Shown in pieces: positions 1 through 7,852 of a stretch of 27,287 nucleotides of DNA; the stretch's first letter is position 1, and each line of letters begins with the position of its first letter. The stretch is from the IMG/VR virus record IMGVR_UViG_3300025117_000650, positions 1-27,287 of that record; one strand, written 5' to 3'. The translations under genes and the position numbers were made by a program. The notes beneath the pieces are model-generated. The model searched no databases, was not told where the DNA came from, and saw nothing but the letters and a program-made list of their open reading frames with translations. This stretch comes from a virus.

Positions 1-203
1 CCCGTGCTTCCAACTGCTCCGGTTATACCAGTATCCCCTTGCGAACCAGTTACGCCCGTACTTCCGGCATCCCCAGTTACACCCGTGCTTCCAACTGCTC
101 CGGTTATACCAGTATCCCCTTGCGAACCAGTTACGCCCGTACTTCCGGCATCCCCAGTTACACCCGTGCTTCCAACTGCTCCGGTTATACCAGTATCCCC
201 TTG
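1..203. repeat. 81-base direct repeat inside the collagen-like gene, about 2.5 copies
   Basis: The unit beginning CCCGTGCTTCC starts at 1, 82 and 163. The third copy runs to about 203, where the sequence diverges. I see no differences between copies over the parts read, so the expansion looks recent. Each unit equals nine Gly-X-Y triplets, so copy number changes keep the frame. Confidence 0.9.
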
Positions 204-410
204 GGCAACAGCACTACCAGAAATACCAGTATCTCCTTGGTCTCCTTGTACGCCAGTAGAACCAGAAATTCCCGTGTCCCCTTGTACTGTACTAGCCGCA
301 CCAGTGTCACCAACACCAGTATCGCCCTGTACGCCCGTTGAACCACTTACGCCAGTAGCCCCAACCGCGCCAGTATCACCAACTCCGCCGCCACCAAATA
401 TAATAGCCAT
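1..410 (-). CDS. Collagen-like Gly-X-Y repeat protein, partial (3' end beyond window)
   Basis: The first 136 codons are present; the rest lies beyond position 1. After a short glycine-rich start (MAIIFGGGG) the protein is an almost unbroken run of Gly-X-Y triplets rich in Thr, Val, Ser and Asp, such as [13 protein letters not shown]. This is the pattern of triple-helical collagen-like phage tail fibre or appendage proteins and of Bacillus exosporium filaments. The start is fixed by GGAGG 6 bases before ATG, 10 bases after the stop of the 421-978 gene. A perfect 81-base DNA repeat encodes 27 residues (nine triplets) per copy. The nearby glycosyltransferases make O-glycosylation of its Thr/Ser residues conceivable, but that is inference. 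A virion role is likely but not proven. Confidence 0.85.
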   Translation of the reverse strand, partial: MAIIFGGGGVGDTGAVGATGVSGSTGVQGDTGVGDTGAASTVQGDTGISGSTGVQGDQGDTGISGSAVAQGDTGITGAVGSTGVTGDAGSTGVTGSQGDTGITGAVGSTGVTGDAGSTGVTGSQGDTGITGAVGST

Positions 411-420
411 ATTTCACCTC

Positions 421-978
421 CTACTTTAAATACATGAAATTTACGCCATCATTTGATGTTGCGGCGTCAACATAAAAATTGTGCAAGTCCAGTTTGTACC
501 CAATTGGGCAGTCTATTACGGCAGGCCCGCCTCCAGCAGATAAAATAATTTGTTGAGAACTTGTTTTGTTAACTATTGAACTTCCAAAATAAATATCTCC
601 AGAATTTGTGGGTTTGGGCCACACGGTTAAACTAATGGCATACGTAGCGATTGAAACCAGTGGCTCGGCTGTTCCGCTTGATGCTACCGATTGAGTACCA
701 TACGTGGGAGAAATGCGAATGGCGTTTGCCACAGGCTGGTCAATGGCTACATTTCCAATATTGATGCTTCCTGGGTCTACCGTAATCTCAACCGGAAGAG
801 CATATGTGATTAATGTTAAATCTTTCTGAATAATATACCATTTTGCGTCTTCAAGAGAAAAAATTGTTCCACCAACAATGCTTGCTCCAGAAATCGTGGT
901 TCCCGTTAAATCACCGGTATTATCTGTATAAACATACGTTGGCTGATTCAATTTACCAACAAAAACTAAATCTGACAT
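421..978 (-). CDS. Putative virion-associated protein, unknown family
   Basis: A 185-residue protein rich in Thr, Ser, Ile and Val with few charged residues, as in beta-rich tail, fibre or decoration proteins. I recognise no named domain. The start has an excellent ribosome site (AGGAGG, 5 bases before ATG). It ends 10 bases before the collagen-like gene, so the two are almost certainly co-translated. Near the C terminus is a PIGYKLDLHNFYVDAATSNDG stretch of the kind seen in small phage structural proteins that sit next to fibre genes. Function inferred from composition and neighbour only. Confidence 0.7.
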   Translation of the reverse strand: MSDLVFVGKLNQPTYVYTDNTGDLTGTTISGASIVGGTIFSLEDAKWYIIQKDLTLITYALPVEITVDPGSINIGNVAIDQPVANAIRISPTYGTQSVASSGTAEPLVSIATYAISLTVWPKPTNSGDIYFGSSIVNKTSSQQIILSAGGGPAVIDCPIGYKLDLHNFYVDAATSNDGVNFMYLK

Positions 979-1012
979 TTATGCCTCCTGCCCTCTTCGG
1001 GAAAAACAGAAC

Positions 1013-1034
1013 GTTTATATTTAAATTTATAAAC
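1013..1034 (-). promoter_or_regulatory. AT-rich inverted repeat upstream of the structural genes
   Basis: The arms GTTTATA and TATAAAC flank an AT-only centre, about 35 bases upstream of the 978 start. No host-type -35/-10 pair is visible before the structural genes. This palindrome and the neighbouring TATAAA-like bases are therefore the only candidate promoter or operator here. Weak evidence. Confidence 0.25.
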
Positions 1035-1046
1035 TTTTATAAAATA

Positions 1047-1073
1047 AAAAGAACCTCTTTTCGAGGTTCTTTT
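1047..1073 (-). terminator. Intrinsic terminator, probably bidirectional
   Basis: The 11-base arms AAAAGAACCTC and GAGGTTCTTTT enclose a 5-base loop. T runs follow on either strand. It lies just after the stop of the 1094-2455 nuclease gene and before the structural genes, separating the two transcription units on the minus strand. Confidence 0.85.
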
Positions 1074-1093
1074 CTACTCGTTTTTTGTTATTA

Positions 1094-2455
1094 TCAAAAT
1101 AATTCTTCAATGAGTATTTCTTCTATTCTATCAAATTCCCAATATGGAATTATTAATAAAGGAATATTGTTTTCTTTGCAATAATTAATTTTTATTTCAT
1201 CTAATTTTTTACGTTTAATAAAACTTTCTTTCTTGTCTTTTCCAAAAAAACCATTATTAACTTCGTGATAATGCTGTTTTCCGTTATATTCTATACACAA
1301 GTGCAAGCGGGGAATATAAAAATCAAAAGGAAGAGTAAAAATATTTTTACAATCGGGAAATCTATGTTGAGGTAAATAACCTATATTATGTTCTTCTAAA
1401 AATAAGGAAATTCTTCTCTCTCCAATAGATTTATTGCATTTTGGACACCCTCCCCTTTTTCCTGTTCTTACACAAATCTTCATTTCCCACTCTTTCCCGC
1501 AAATAGAGCAAATCCACCAAACATTTTTATCAACCCCGTATGAAACCATATCTGGGGTTAAATCTTTATTTTTAGAAAAATCCCACTCTTTAGAAATTTC
1601 CGGATATAGTACAGACAATCTATTTTTATTAGTTACTATTTTCCCGGCGCAAGCGGGGCAACCGGATTTAAGATTAACGTTGGTTCGACTGCTTACACTC
1701 GCAAACCAAACATGTTCACAAAAGGAACATTTCCACCAGAATTTCTTGTTAGAGCCTTTTGCCACATTGGACGGCAAATCATCGTCATTTTGTTCATAAT
1801 CCCACTCCTTTGCTATATTTGGGAACAAAATAGAAAACCTGTTTTTATTTGTTACAACCTGATTAGAACAAGCGGGGCATCCGTTTTTTCCTGCGCCACG
1901 CCAAGAACCGGGAGTCTTCCATTCATACGAGCAGGTTCGGCACTTCCACCAGACAACAATGTTTGAACCATAACTAACATCATTGGGGTCAATGTTTTTA
2001 TTTTTAGAATAGTCCCAATCAAGCATCAATTTTGGGCAAATAATAGACAACCTATTTTTATCACCAGCGATTGTTCCAGAACAAAAAGGGCAACCTCTTC
2101 CGTTTTTAAGACTATCCCAACCTTTATAAAAAATTTCTCCGCAGGACATACATTCGAATTCTAAATTTTTCTTAGCTAAAACATATTTATTATGTTTAGT
2201 CAATTTAAATTTATTTCCATTTTTTACAAGCCACAAGGATATGTTTTCAAGAGAATACGGATTGTTCGAACGAACAAACTCTGGAATTTTACCTTTTAAT
2301 AAGCCAGAAAAACCAATTAAATATTTATAACCAAAAACATCTTGCAATTCAACAATTGTTCTATTTTTTCTATAATAACAATCCAATAAAGAATAATTTA
2401 TAGAATTTACATAGTTTGATATTTGTTCAAGCGTTGGATATCTATTTAAAATCAT
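1094..2455 (-). CDS. Vsr-like (EDxHD) homing-type endonuclease with four zinc ribbons
   Basis: A 453-residue protein. Four Cys-x2-Cys ... Cys-Pro-x-Cys treble-clef modules lie near residues 102-125, 172-196, 242-269 and 316-340. The last three are preceded by the W-D-(Y/F)-x-K/Q-N ... P motif of phage zinc-ribbon repeats (recalled as the DUF4379 type). The C-terminal domain has the acidic/His set of the EDxHD (Vsr-like, I-Bth0305I-type) nucleases: Glu346 (IGERRISLFL), Asp378 (LPFDFYIP), Glu389 and His395 (IEYNGKQHYH) and Asp419 (KKLDEIK). It probably cuts DNA as a free-standing homing endonuclease, with the ribbons recognising the site. The start is the ATG with AGGAG 6 bases upstream; an upstream in-frame TTG lacks a ribosome site. 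Confidence 0.85.
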   Translation of the reverse strand: MILNRYPTLEQISNYVNSINYSLLDCYYRKNRTIVELQDVFGYKYLIGFSGLLKGKIPEFVRSNNPYSLENISLWLVKNGNKFKLTKHNKYVLAKKNLEFECMSCGEIFYKGWDSLKNGRGCPFCSGTIAGDKNRLSIICPKLMLDWDYSKNKNIDPNDVSYGSNIVVWWKCRTCSYEWKTPGSWRGAGKNGCPACSNQVVTNKNRFSILFPNIAKEWDYEQNDDDLPSNVAKGSNKKFWWKCSFCEHVWFASVSSRTNVNLKSGCPACAGKIVTNKNRLSVLYPEISKEWDFSKNKDLTPDMVSYGVDKNVWWICSICGKEWEMKICVRTGKRGGCPKCNKSIGERRISLFLEEHNIGYLPQHRFPDCKNIFTLPFDFYIPRLHLCIEYNGKQHYHEVNNGFFGKDKKESFIKRKKLDEIKINYCKENNIPLLIIPYWEFDRIEEILIEELF

Positions 2456-2493
2456 TTTGTCTCCTACTTCCCTCAAATAGACCCTAAAATAAA

Positions 2494-2550
2494 GACAGCA
2501 AAGACAGGGATAGGGTTTCCTTTTCGAATGCCTTCTATTCTTTGCTAGTC
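2494..2550 (-). ncRNA. Structured leader RNA B, upstream of the Vsr-like nuclease
   Basis: On the minus strand the outer stem is GACTAGCAAAGA with TCTTTGCTGTC (11 pairs, one bulged T). It encloses 34 bases containing GGCATTCGAAAAGG and a hairpin loop AACCCTA, and is followed by the U-rich TTTATTTTAGGG. Loop bases ACCCTA can pair with TAGGGT immediately downstream. The same layout and the CATT...CGAAAA core recur before the GIY-YIG gene (3334-3390) and the endonuclease VII-like gene (20584-20645). Unlike those two, no host-type promoter is visible at its 5' edge. Confidence 0.5.
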
Positions 2551-2597
2551 TTCCATAAATTTCCCCACATAAAAGTATTTTATATACTTAAAACAAA

Positions 2598-2617
2598 AAA
2601 TCCCCCGAAGGGGATTT
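2598..2617 (-). terminator. Intrinsic terminator after the GIY-YIG gene
   Basis: AAATCCCC and GGGGATTT pair around a 4-base loop. On the minus strand the stem runs into TTTTGTTTT. It lies about 60 bases past the stop of the 2675-3286 gene. Confidence 0.85.
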
Positions 2618-2674
2618 AATAAAATGGATGTTTTATTGTTGATTATTTTCTATTTGGATAATCTTCTGGAAAAT

Positions 2675-3286
2675 TTAGAGGATTCGGAAGATTGTGTTCC
2701 ACATCGGGTGAACGCTAACTTCTCCGTTTTTCTTCATATATTTTCTGTTACCTAGGTCTATTCCAAAATACCGTGATGATGCATCGTATTTCTTTGTACC
2801 AAACAATGCGTTTTTTGGGCCAGAATTTGCTTCGGAAAGTCTTTTTTTATGCCAATCGCTTATGGGTATTCCATATAAAGGACTTTTATCGCCTTTCATA
2901 TCGGGTCGATTTTCAAGCAACGCCCTTAATGAATTTTTAGAAACCGGTCTTCCCTTCAAAGCGTCGCTAATTTTTCTTTTCCACTCATCCGAAAGAGTTC
3001 TTCCTCGCACCGGAGCATTTCCTCCCCAGCAAATATTATATCCCCAATCACCATAATGACTATGAAAAATTTTTATGCATTCAACCTCGTAATAATCGAG
3101 TTCTTCTATTTCACAATAAAGAACAATTCTGGACACAAAGTTTTCTCTTCCATATTTTTCAAACGCGGAAAACAGCGCGTCACAACCCTTGTGATTAGAA
3201 CCAATCCTCTTATTCAAATAATAAGATTGTCCTATATATTTCTTATGATTAATCAAATTTTCAATACAATAAATACCACTCGCCAT
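2675..3286 (-). CDS. GIY-YIG endonuclease with NUMOD3-type repeats (homing type)
   Basis: A 203-residue protein. The GIY-YIG catalytic module occupies about residues 1-90: GIY at 4-6, YIG at 17-19, Arg27, the metal-binding Glu67 in YYEVECIKIF and Asn84 in GYN. It continues into short NUMOD3-like DNA-binding repeats (RTLSDEWKRKISDALKGRP). The start is the ATG with AGGAG 6 bases upstream, not the longer in-frame reading. It is a close paralogue of the 14464-15267 gene (shared VLYCEIEELDYYE, ECIKIFHSH) but lacks that protein's AP2 domain. It has its own promoter (3397-3425) and a structured leader, and probably acts as a mobile free-standing nuclease. Confidence 0.88.
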   Translation of the reverse strand: MASGIYCIENLINHKKYIGQSYYLNKRIGSNHKGCDALFSAFEKYGRENFVSRIVLYCEIEELDYYEVECIKIFHSHYGDWGYNICWGGNAPVRGRTLSDEWKRKISDALKGRPVSKNSLRALLENRPDMKGDKSPLYGIPISDWHKKRLSEANSGPKNALFGTKKYDASSRYFGIDLGNRKYMKKNGEVSVHPMWNTIFRIL

Positions 3287-3333
3287 TTTATCTCCTATTT
3301 TCCCTACTAAATAAGTCCCTAAGAATAAAACAT

Positions 3334-3390
3334 CCAATAACGACTTGCGCCTAGGGAAGCGTTTTCGGTAATGAGCCTAGTCGTTATTGG
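3334..3390 (-). ncRNA. Structured leader RNA A, upstream of the GIY-YIG nuclease
   Basis: On the minus strand a perfect 12-pair outer stem (CCAATAACGACT with AGTCGTTATTGG) encloses 33 bases. These contain CATTACCGAAAACG and a hairpin CGCTT-CCCT-AGGCG. The U-rich ATGTTTTATTC follows. The predicted transcription start of promoter 3397-3425 falls at the first base of the stem, so the structure would cap the mRNA. TTCCCTA in the inner hairpin is complementary to TAGGGAA just before the ribosome site. The stop codon of the preceding glycosyltransferase lies inside the 5' arm. It could be an attenuator, a riboswitch-like element or a short RNA. Confidence 0.6.
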
Positions 3391-4688
3391 CAAGTAATTG
3401 TATCACAATTTTTCTGTTCTGTCAAGTTTGGAAAAATATGGTTTCTCCACCCCGGTATTTCCGTTCGTATGTTATGCCACCCCTTAATTTTATTGTCTGT
3501 GGTGGATAAATATAATTGATAAAGACTACTCCACCATTCCTCATATTGAAATTTTACATTGTCGCTTAGAAATCGTTCCCCATTTCTTCTAATTTCATAT
3601 GGGTCTAATTTTGGACAATTTTTAATTCCATAAACAATGTCATCTAACGAACTACAGCGAAACCCATGAACTCCAGGAGTAAAAGTATTTCCATCTCCAA
3701 ATATGCCCCAGTTTGAGACAACAATCCCACTGCCAGAGAGCATTGCCTCACAGTGGACGCCGCCGAATGCCTCTAGGTATTCGGTTAAAACCAGTACGCC
3801 CTTTGCACGAGACATTAACTTCTTTTTTTCTTCAACGCCTTTGAACCCAACATATTCCCAATCGGAATCGGGGGCGATGTCAAACTCATTTTGATAGGTA
3901 CTCACAAGATGCCCGTTATCCAAAACTTTCCCGCACTGACCGGCGATTACAAGTTTAACCCCGACTTCTTTACAAGCCAAATACGCTTCGATCAGTCCTT
4001 TTCGCCTAATAAGTCTTCCTATAAAAAGATAATAGTCATCTTTTTCGGCGGAGAATTCCACATCCTCTTTATCAAACCAGTTGGGTATTACGCGATCATA
4101 GTTGCGCCCGTCCTGACTCGCGTAGGGTTTCTCAGAACCGTACAAGAAATTTTGCAAAGAAGAACTTTCAAAACATCTAAACCAACCCGGAGAACTACCC
4201 CTATACCCTATGCTCGATTCTACAGTTAAAAACAATTTAACCTCGTCGGCAATTGCTTTATGGTACACGCCCTGGGTGCATAGCAAAAAATCATCCGGCT
4301 TTTTTATTTCGTTTATCTTGTCTATAGCGTTTCTGTAAAATTTCATCGTTGCAGGTTTTTTATCGCCATCAAGATCGTGCTTGAAATCCCCTCCAGTTTT
4401 CCAGTCATAGCCGCATTCAAAACGATTATCGCCCACACCAAACGAAGTTGCGATGTCTCGAACGGTATGTGTTTCTACAAAATGAAACTTATCCGAATTT
4501 ACATATTCTTCAAGATTATAATTAGGATTTGTGGTTTTAGCCCCATACATATAAACCGTATGTCCCATCGAACACAACCAGCGAGCCATCTTGACATTTT
4601 TATTTGAGAACGCACAGGCCGCATACTCTTTAGAGTTAGGCAAATGGCTAAGTCCGAGTAAATGAAATCGGTAGGTCTTATCCACCAT
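3384..4688 (-). CDS. GT4-like (GT-B fold) glycosyltransferase
   Basis: A 434-residue retaining-type glycosyltransferase that should transfer an activated sugar to a glycan or protein. The C-terminal nucleotide-sugar domain shows YLFIGRLIRRKG (about 220-231), the domain-linking KLVIAG, and the EX7E motif of family GT4 (Glu306 and Glu314 in EAFGGVHCEAM), followed by GIVVSNWGIFGDG. There is no signal peptide or membrane segment. The start is the ATG preceded by AGAGGAG, overlapping the stop of the upstream GT32/methyltransferase gene by 11 bases, which implies coupling. The acceptor is unknown. Together with the adjacent sugar and methyl transferases it could decorate the virion or modify the host surface. 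Confidence 0.85.
   Translation of the reverse strand: MVDKTYRFHLLGLSHLPNSKEYAACAFSNKNVKMARWLCSMGHTVYMYGAKTTNPNYNLEEYVNSDKFHFVETHTVRDIATSFGVGDNRFECGYDWKTGGDFKHDLDGDKKPATMKFYRNAIDKINEIKKPDDFLLCTQGVYHKAIADEVKLFLTVESSIGYRGSSPGWFRCFESSSLQNFLYGSEKPYASQDGRNYDRVIPNWFDKEDVEFSAEKDDYYLFIGRLIRRKGLIEAYLACKEVGVKLVIAGQCGKVLDNGHLVSTYQNEFDIAPDSDWEYVGFKGVEEKKKLMSRAKGVLVLTEYLEAFGGVHCEAMLSGSGIVVSNWGIFGDGNTFTPGVHGFRCSSLDDIVYGIKNCPKLDPYEIRRNGERFLSDNVKFQYEEWWSSLYQLYLSTTDNKIKGWHNIRTEIPGWRNHIFPNLTEQKNCDTITCQ
3397..3425 (-). promoter_or_regulatory. Host-type promoter for the GIY-YIG / Vsr-like genes
   Basis: -35 TTGACA (3420-3425), 17-base spacer ending TTGTGA, -10 TACAAT (3397-3402). The TGA before the -10 is an extended -10. 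It lies inside the 3' end of the glycosyltransferase gene. Confidence 0.85.
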
Positions 4689-6111
4689 AATGCGCTCCTC
4701 TGAATATCCCATAATAGCAAGTCCCTCTACACCCGCACTCTCCGGTCAAAACTTCCGTTTTGCCAACCCCACCCAACCACTCATTTAACTTTTCTTCAGT
4801 CAAAACATGGATGTGACCGGCGGACTTCGGCACGTTGACCCATTCAAAAATTCTCAATTCTTTGCAAACCGAAAGAGCATTCTTCACAATTAATTCGGGG
4901 TCTTCTGTGTGTTGAAGCACATTGTACATCAAAACAATGTCATATTTCTGAGAAACATCCAAGTCCTCGGCTTTTCGCACGATATAGTTTATTCCCAAAG
5001 ACAGATACCTCTGCGCTACCCAGCCGGGGTAGGAGCAGGGATCGAGAACTGTGGCGCTTTTATATCCAACACCGCGGATTAATAAGGAGCACGGGCCGCC
5101 TCCCAGATCAATAATGGACTCCCCATTGAATTTATAAGAAAACGAGTGTCCATGATTATCAAATTCTTCAAGTCCCATTTTTCTTGCATAAATCACTTGC
5201 TTGAGTTCTTCAGAAAAATATGAACCGGCGTTCCACCACATCGATTCCCAGTTGCTTGCGGTCATCCATTCTTCAGACATCTTCGTTTTTTTCTCCTGTA
5301 AGAAAATTTCTTTCATATTCCACTCATCTTCAATCAGAACCGACTTTATCGTTCTGGCAATTAGAGAATTACTATTATCAACCCACTGCGGATTAATCGC
5401 ATTAAATAATCCACCATCCTTATTGCTGACACCAGCAAAAAGGTGTATAACCCTTACTTTGGGGTCTAATTCAGTATTCAAATCATTTTTATAAATACTT
5501 GTTATTTCATGTCCAGCGAAGCCCCCGCACTCCCTGAATTCTGGAATAAATATATCCTCTTCGTGTTTGAATACAATCTCACTAATAAGAATTGGCCCCG
5601 TCATACCCCAACGAAATTCCTCGGTCTGATTGAGTCTTTTCTCGCATTCAGCAAGAGCCTCTAAAAGTAAAGGACTGCCTTTCTTGCCCATCAGAATTGC
5701 CCCATTATAATGGTATTTGAAATCTTCGGGACGTTCTGCGTCCGTAGGAACAACCAGTTCTTTATCGCCCAAGAGATATGTTACATCCGATATAGAAAAA
5801 GTATCCAAATCAAGATACAATCCGCCCTGCTCATAAAGAGTTTTGTAATTCAAATAATCTTTTAGATGTGATTTTACAAAATGGTCAGGTTTTCCTGCCA
5901 AAGCAGAAAAGGATGGACAATCTACTTTGCGTATCTGGACTTTATCTTTCAGTAAATCCAAATAGGGGGACGAAACATCGCATATCGTCCAAATCGTGAC
6001 AACAGAGTAATTCTGTGTTTTTAGGGCAGACAAAACCGACAGGTAATAAAAGTATCCGAACTCTTGTCCCGTTACGATGAAGTGTAACGGCATCAAACCC
6101 GATTTATCCAA
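4678..6111 (-). CDS. Fusion: GT32-like DXD glycosyltransferase + class I SAM methyltransferase
   Basis: A 477-residue two-domain protein. Residues 1-250 resemble the DXD sugar-binding family (GT32, Och1/capsular type): YEQGGLYLDLDTF with the metal-binding DLD at 101-103, and NGAIL. Residues 330-460 are a Rossmann methyltransferase: SIIDLGGGPCSLL (335-340 is the SAM glycine loop), VLDP, and YDIVLMYNVLQHTEDP (motif post-II). It may add and then methylate a sugar. The start is uncertain. TTG at 6111 has GGAGG 6 bases upstream. An ATG at 6093 overlaps the previous gene's TGA as TGATG and gives 471 residues; the glycosyltransferase domain begins right there, so either start is plausible. Confidence 0.85.
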   Translation of the reverse strand: MDKSGLMPLHFIVTGQEFGYFYYLSVLSALKTQNYSVVTIWTICDVSSPYLDLLKDKVQIRKVDCPSFSALAGKPDHFVKSHLKDYLNYKTLYEQGGLYLDLDTFSISDVTYLLGDKELVVPTDAERPEDFKYHYNGAILMGKKGSPLLLEALAECEKRLNQTEEFRWGMTGPILISEIVFKHEEDIFIPEFRECGGFAGHEITSIYKNDLNTELDPKVRVIHLFAGVSNKDGGLFNAINPQWVDNSNSLIARTIKSVLIEDEWNMKEIFLQEKKTKMSEEWMTASNWESMWWNAGSYFSEELKQVIYARKMGLEEFDNHGHSFSYKFNGESIIDLGGGPCSLLIRGVGYKSATVLDPCSYPGWVAQRYLSLGINYIVRKAEDLDVSQKYDIVLMYNVLQHTEDPELIVKNALSVCKELRIFEWVNVPKSAGHIHVLTEEKLNEWLGGVGKTEVLTGECGCRGTCYYGIFRGAHYGG

Positions 6112-6632
6112 GAATTTCCTCCGTCATGGTATATCTTATCCGGTTTTCCAAATTTTATATTTACTGCGTTCATGATTCCCGGAAACCGCTCATTGTAATC
6201 GTGACCGCCAATTACGCCATTCTTTTTTATCTTTGGCAACCACATATCGATTTGCCGAAGCAACTCTTCTTCGGTATGCAGAGCATCGATGTAAACAAAA
6301 TTGAGCGACCCGTCTTTGAAATCAGAAACAACATCTTGGTCAAATGCTTTTATTTTCTTGACACCAGGAAGATTCGCCATTCTCTTGTCAAACGCAGCCT
6401 CGACCACCTTTTCCATTTTTAGAGTATCCCCAGCGGATGTTCCATTCGCCAGTTCCATGCCGTCCAACCAAGGGTCTATTGCATAAACTGTCTTACAAAA
6501 TTCGGCAAATACTTCGGTGGATTCACCGGCGTAGCAACCGATTTCTACCATTGTTTTGGTTTTTGATAATCCAATATCCTTGCAAAGAGCGCGCAAAACA
6601 TCTTTTGATTCTTCGCCTCTCATACCAATCAT
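6093..6632 (-). CDS. Class I SAM-dependent methyltransferase (Methyltransf_24 type)
   Basis: About 179 residues. Motif I MVEIGCYAGESTEVF, motif II VYAIDPW, then SLNFVYIDALHTEEELLRQIDMWLPK and GVIGGHDYN match the methyltransferase 24 family, often found in glycan and antibiotic clusters. The start is the ATG 10 bases after AAGGAG; an in-frame TTG two codons earlier is too close to that site. Its stop overlaps the start of the GT32 fusion by one base if the ATG is used. Substrate unknown; probably a sugar hydroxyl or carboxyl in the same modification pathway as its two neighbours. Confidence 0.85.
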   Translation of the reverse strand: MIGMRGEESKDVLRALCKDIGLSKTKTMVEIGCYAGESTEVFAEFCKTVYAIDPWLDGMELANGTSAGDTLKMEKVVEAAFDKRMANLPGVKKIKAFDQDVVSDFKDGSLNFVYIDALHTEEELLRQIDMWLPKIKKNGVIGGHDYNERFPGIMNAVNIKFGKPDKIYHDGGNSWINRV

Positions 6633-6659
6633 AGTCAAATTTCTCCTTATTGGGTGGCG

Positions 6660-7436
6660 CTATTTCTTTTTCAAGAATTCAAACCAGACATACCCCGAAA
6701 GGTCTGCAAGGCGGATGTAACCATTTGTGATTGACGATGCAATAGCGCGAACCACCGGTTCGTTTGTCCGCCAAATAGTACGAACGAGGGTAGAATTTCC
6801 ATCTGCTTCCAGCCTCACATTTATAGCGTTTACGGGTCTCCCGTTGTACATTGAAACAATATAATATTCGTCAGTGTTCGGCGGAACGGGAATATTCAGG
6901 TCTTGAATTGAAAGTTTTGGAATTACACAACCGCCAACAGGGTTGCCGTCCAAAACACAATCTCTCCAGCACTTCTCAAAAACGGCGTGAGGAACAGCAA
7001 TATTCATCAATCCGTCATCTCGATACGGGTCATCTACATAAACATTTTCAAGGTCTATTCCTGTAACTACAAGAAAGTGTCCCGACCTAAATCCCTTTCG
7101 TTGCGTAACCCCCGCATCAACCAACGTTCCATAATGGACAAGAGCAAGAATAGGTTTCTCATTTCTAAGATAACCGAACATTTGCTCCATTGTCATATCA
7201 ACACGCCACTCTGTTTTTAGACCGTAACGGCTCATCGCTATTTGCATATCCCCGGCGCTCAAGGGCCTGTCACCAGAAGGAACGATGCTGTCGTAAAATT
7301 TATCAACAGTTATATTTTTTGCTAAATTATATGTTCCGAGAAGCATGAGGGAACTAGCACCGCCGCAATCGTTCGCGTGAGAATTTGCGCCACTTCCAAT
7401 TTGACTCACATACCAAACAGGTAAAAGATTATTCAA
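6660..7436 (-). CDS. C39-like cysteine peptidase / cell-wall-type hydrolase
   Basis: A 258-residue protein of the peptidase C39-like fold. Cys24 lies in NDCGGASSLMLLG and His120 in GHFLVVTGID, followed by the Asp of VYVDDPYRDDG (135-136), making a papain-like triad. The last 80 residues form a separate beta-rich region (GRPVNAINVR ... GNSTLVRTIW ... GYVWFEFLKKK) that looks like a bacterial SH3-type binding domain. It could therefore be an endolysin or a virion peptidoglycan or protein hydrolase; no signal peptide is visible. The start is a TTG with AGGAGG 6 bases upstream, overlapping the HU gene's stop by 8 bases; a longer ATG reading has no ribosome site. Confidence 0.8.
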   Translation of the reverse strand: MNNLLPVWYVSQIGSGANSHANDCGGASSLMLLGTYNLAKNITVDKFYDSIVPSGDRPLSAGDMQIAMSRYGLKTEWRVDMTMEQMFGYLRNEKPILALVHYGTLVDAGVTQRKGFRSGHFLVVTGIDLENVYVDDPYRDDGLMNIAVPHAVFEKCWRDCVLDGNPVGGCVIPKLSIQDLNIPVPPNTDEYYIVSMYNGRPVNAINVRLEADGNSTLVRTIWRTNEPVVRAIASSITNGYIRLADLSGYVWFEFLKKK

Positions 7437-7770
7437 TTTCAGCCTCCTCTGCCACGTCATCATCGGCAAACTCATATTTTGTACAATCTCTAATGTTTTT
7501 AGCCAATTTAAAGATTACTCTTTTTGCAGATGGGTATTGAACTCTTACCCCTTCATCCGGTTTACCTCTCACTGGCTTGAATCCCTCGTGGGCATCAATG
7601 GTTTGAACATATAATCTTCCAAGTCCTCGTATAATTAATTCTTGTTCGTTCAAAACACAATCAGAAAATACATCAATCAAAGAATTAACAAAATGACGAG
7701 TATCCCCAAGCGTATAGCCGGAAACATCCGCTAATTTTCTAATGAATCCATCTTTATCTAAATTTTCCAT
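7429..7770 (-). CDS. HU/IHF-family DNA-binding protein
   Basis: A 113-residue nucleoid-protein homologue, near the family's usual 90-100 residues plus a tail. The helical N-terminal half (GFIRKLADVSGYTLGDTRHFVNSLIDVFSDCV) leads to ELIIRGLGRLYVQ, the HU signature strand. The DNA-binding arms follow (KPVRGKP ... VRVQYPSAKRVIFK). It ends with an acidic extension, EFADDDVAEEAEIE. It should bend and wrap phage DNA or assist recombination and replication. The start has AGGA 8 bases upstream of ATG. Confidence 0.85.
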   Translation of the reverse strand: MENLDKDGFIRKLADVSGYTLGDTRHFVNSLIDVFSDCVLNEQELIIRGLGRLYVQTIDAHEGFKPVRGKPDEGVRVQYPSAKRVIFKLAKNIRDCTKYEFADDDVAEEAEIE

Positions 7771-7852
7771 TGTTTATCCTATTTCTATCCATTAAGAACT
7801 TTTTCTAAAAACCCTATTTTCAATTTTTATTTAGTGTTATACCACATATATC

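Noticed and set aside
4-429. Open frame on the plus strand rich in Pro-Val-x
   Set aside because: It is the reverse complement of the Gly-X-Y repeats; the minus frame has a strong ribosome site and a sensible protein.
3334-3390. Simple intrinsic terminator for the glycosyltransferase gene
   Set aside because: Possible in part, but a promoter starts transcription at the stem itself and the core recurs in two other leaders, so a leader RNA explains more.
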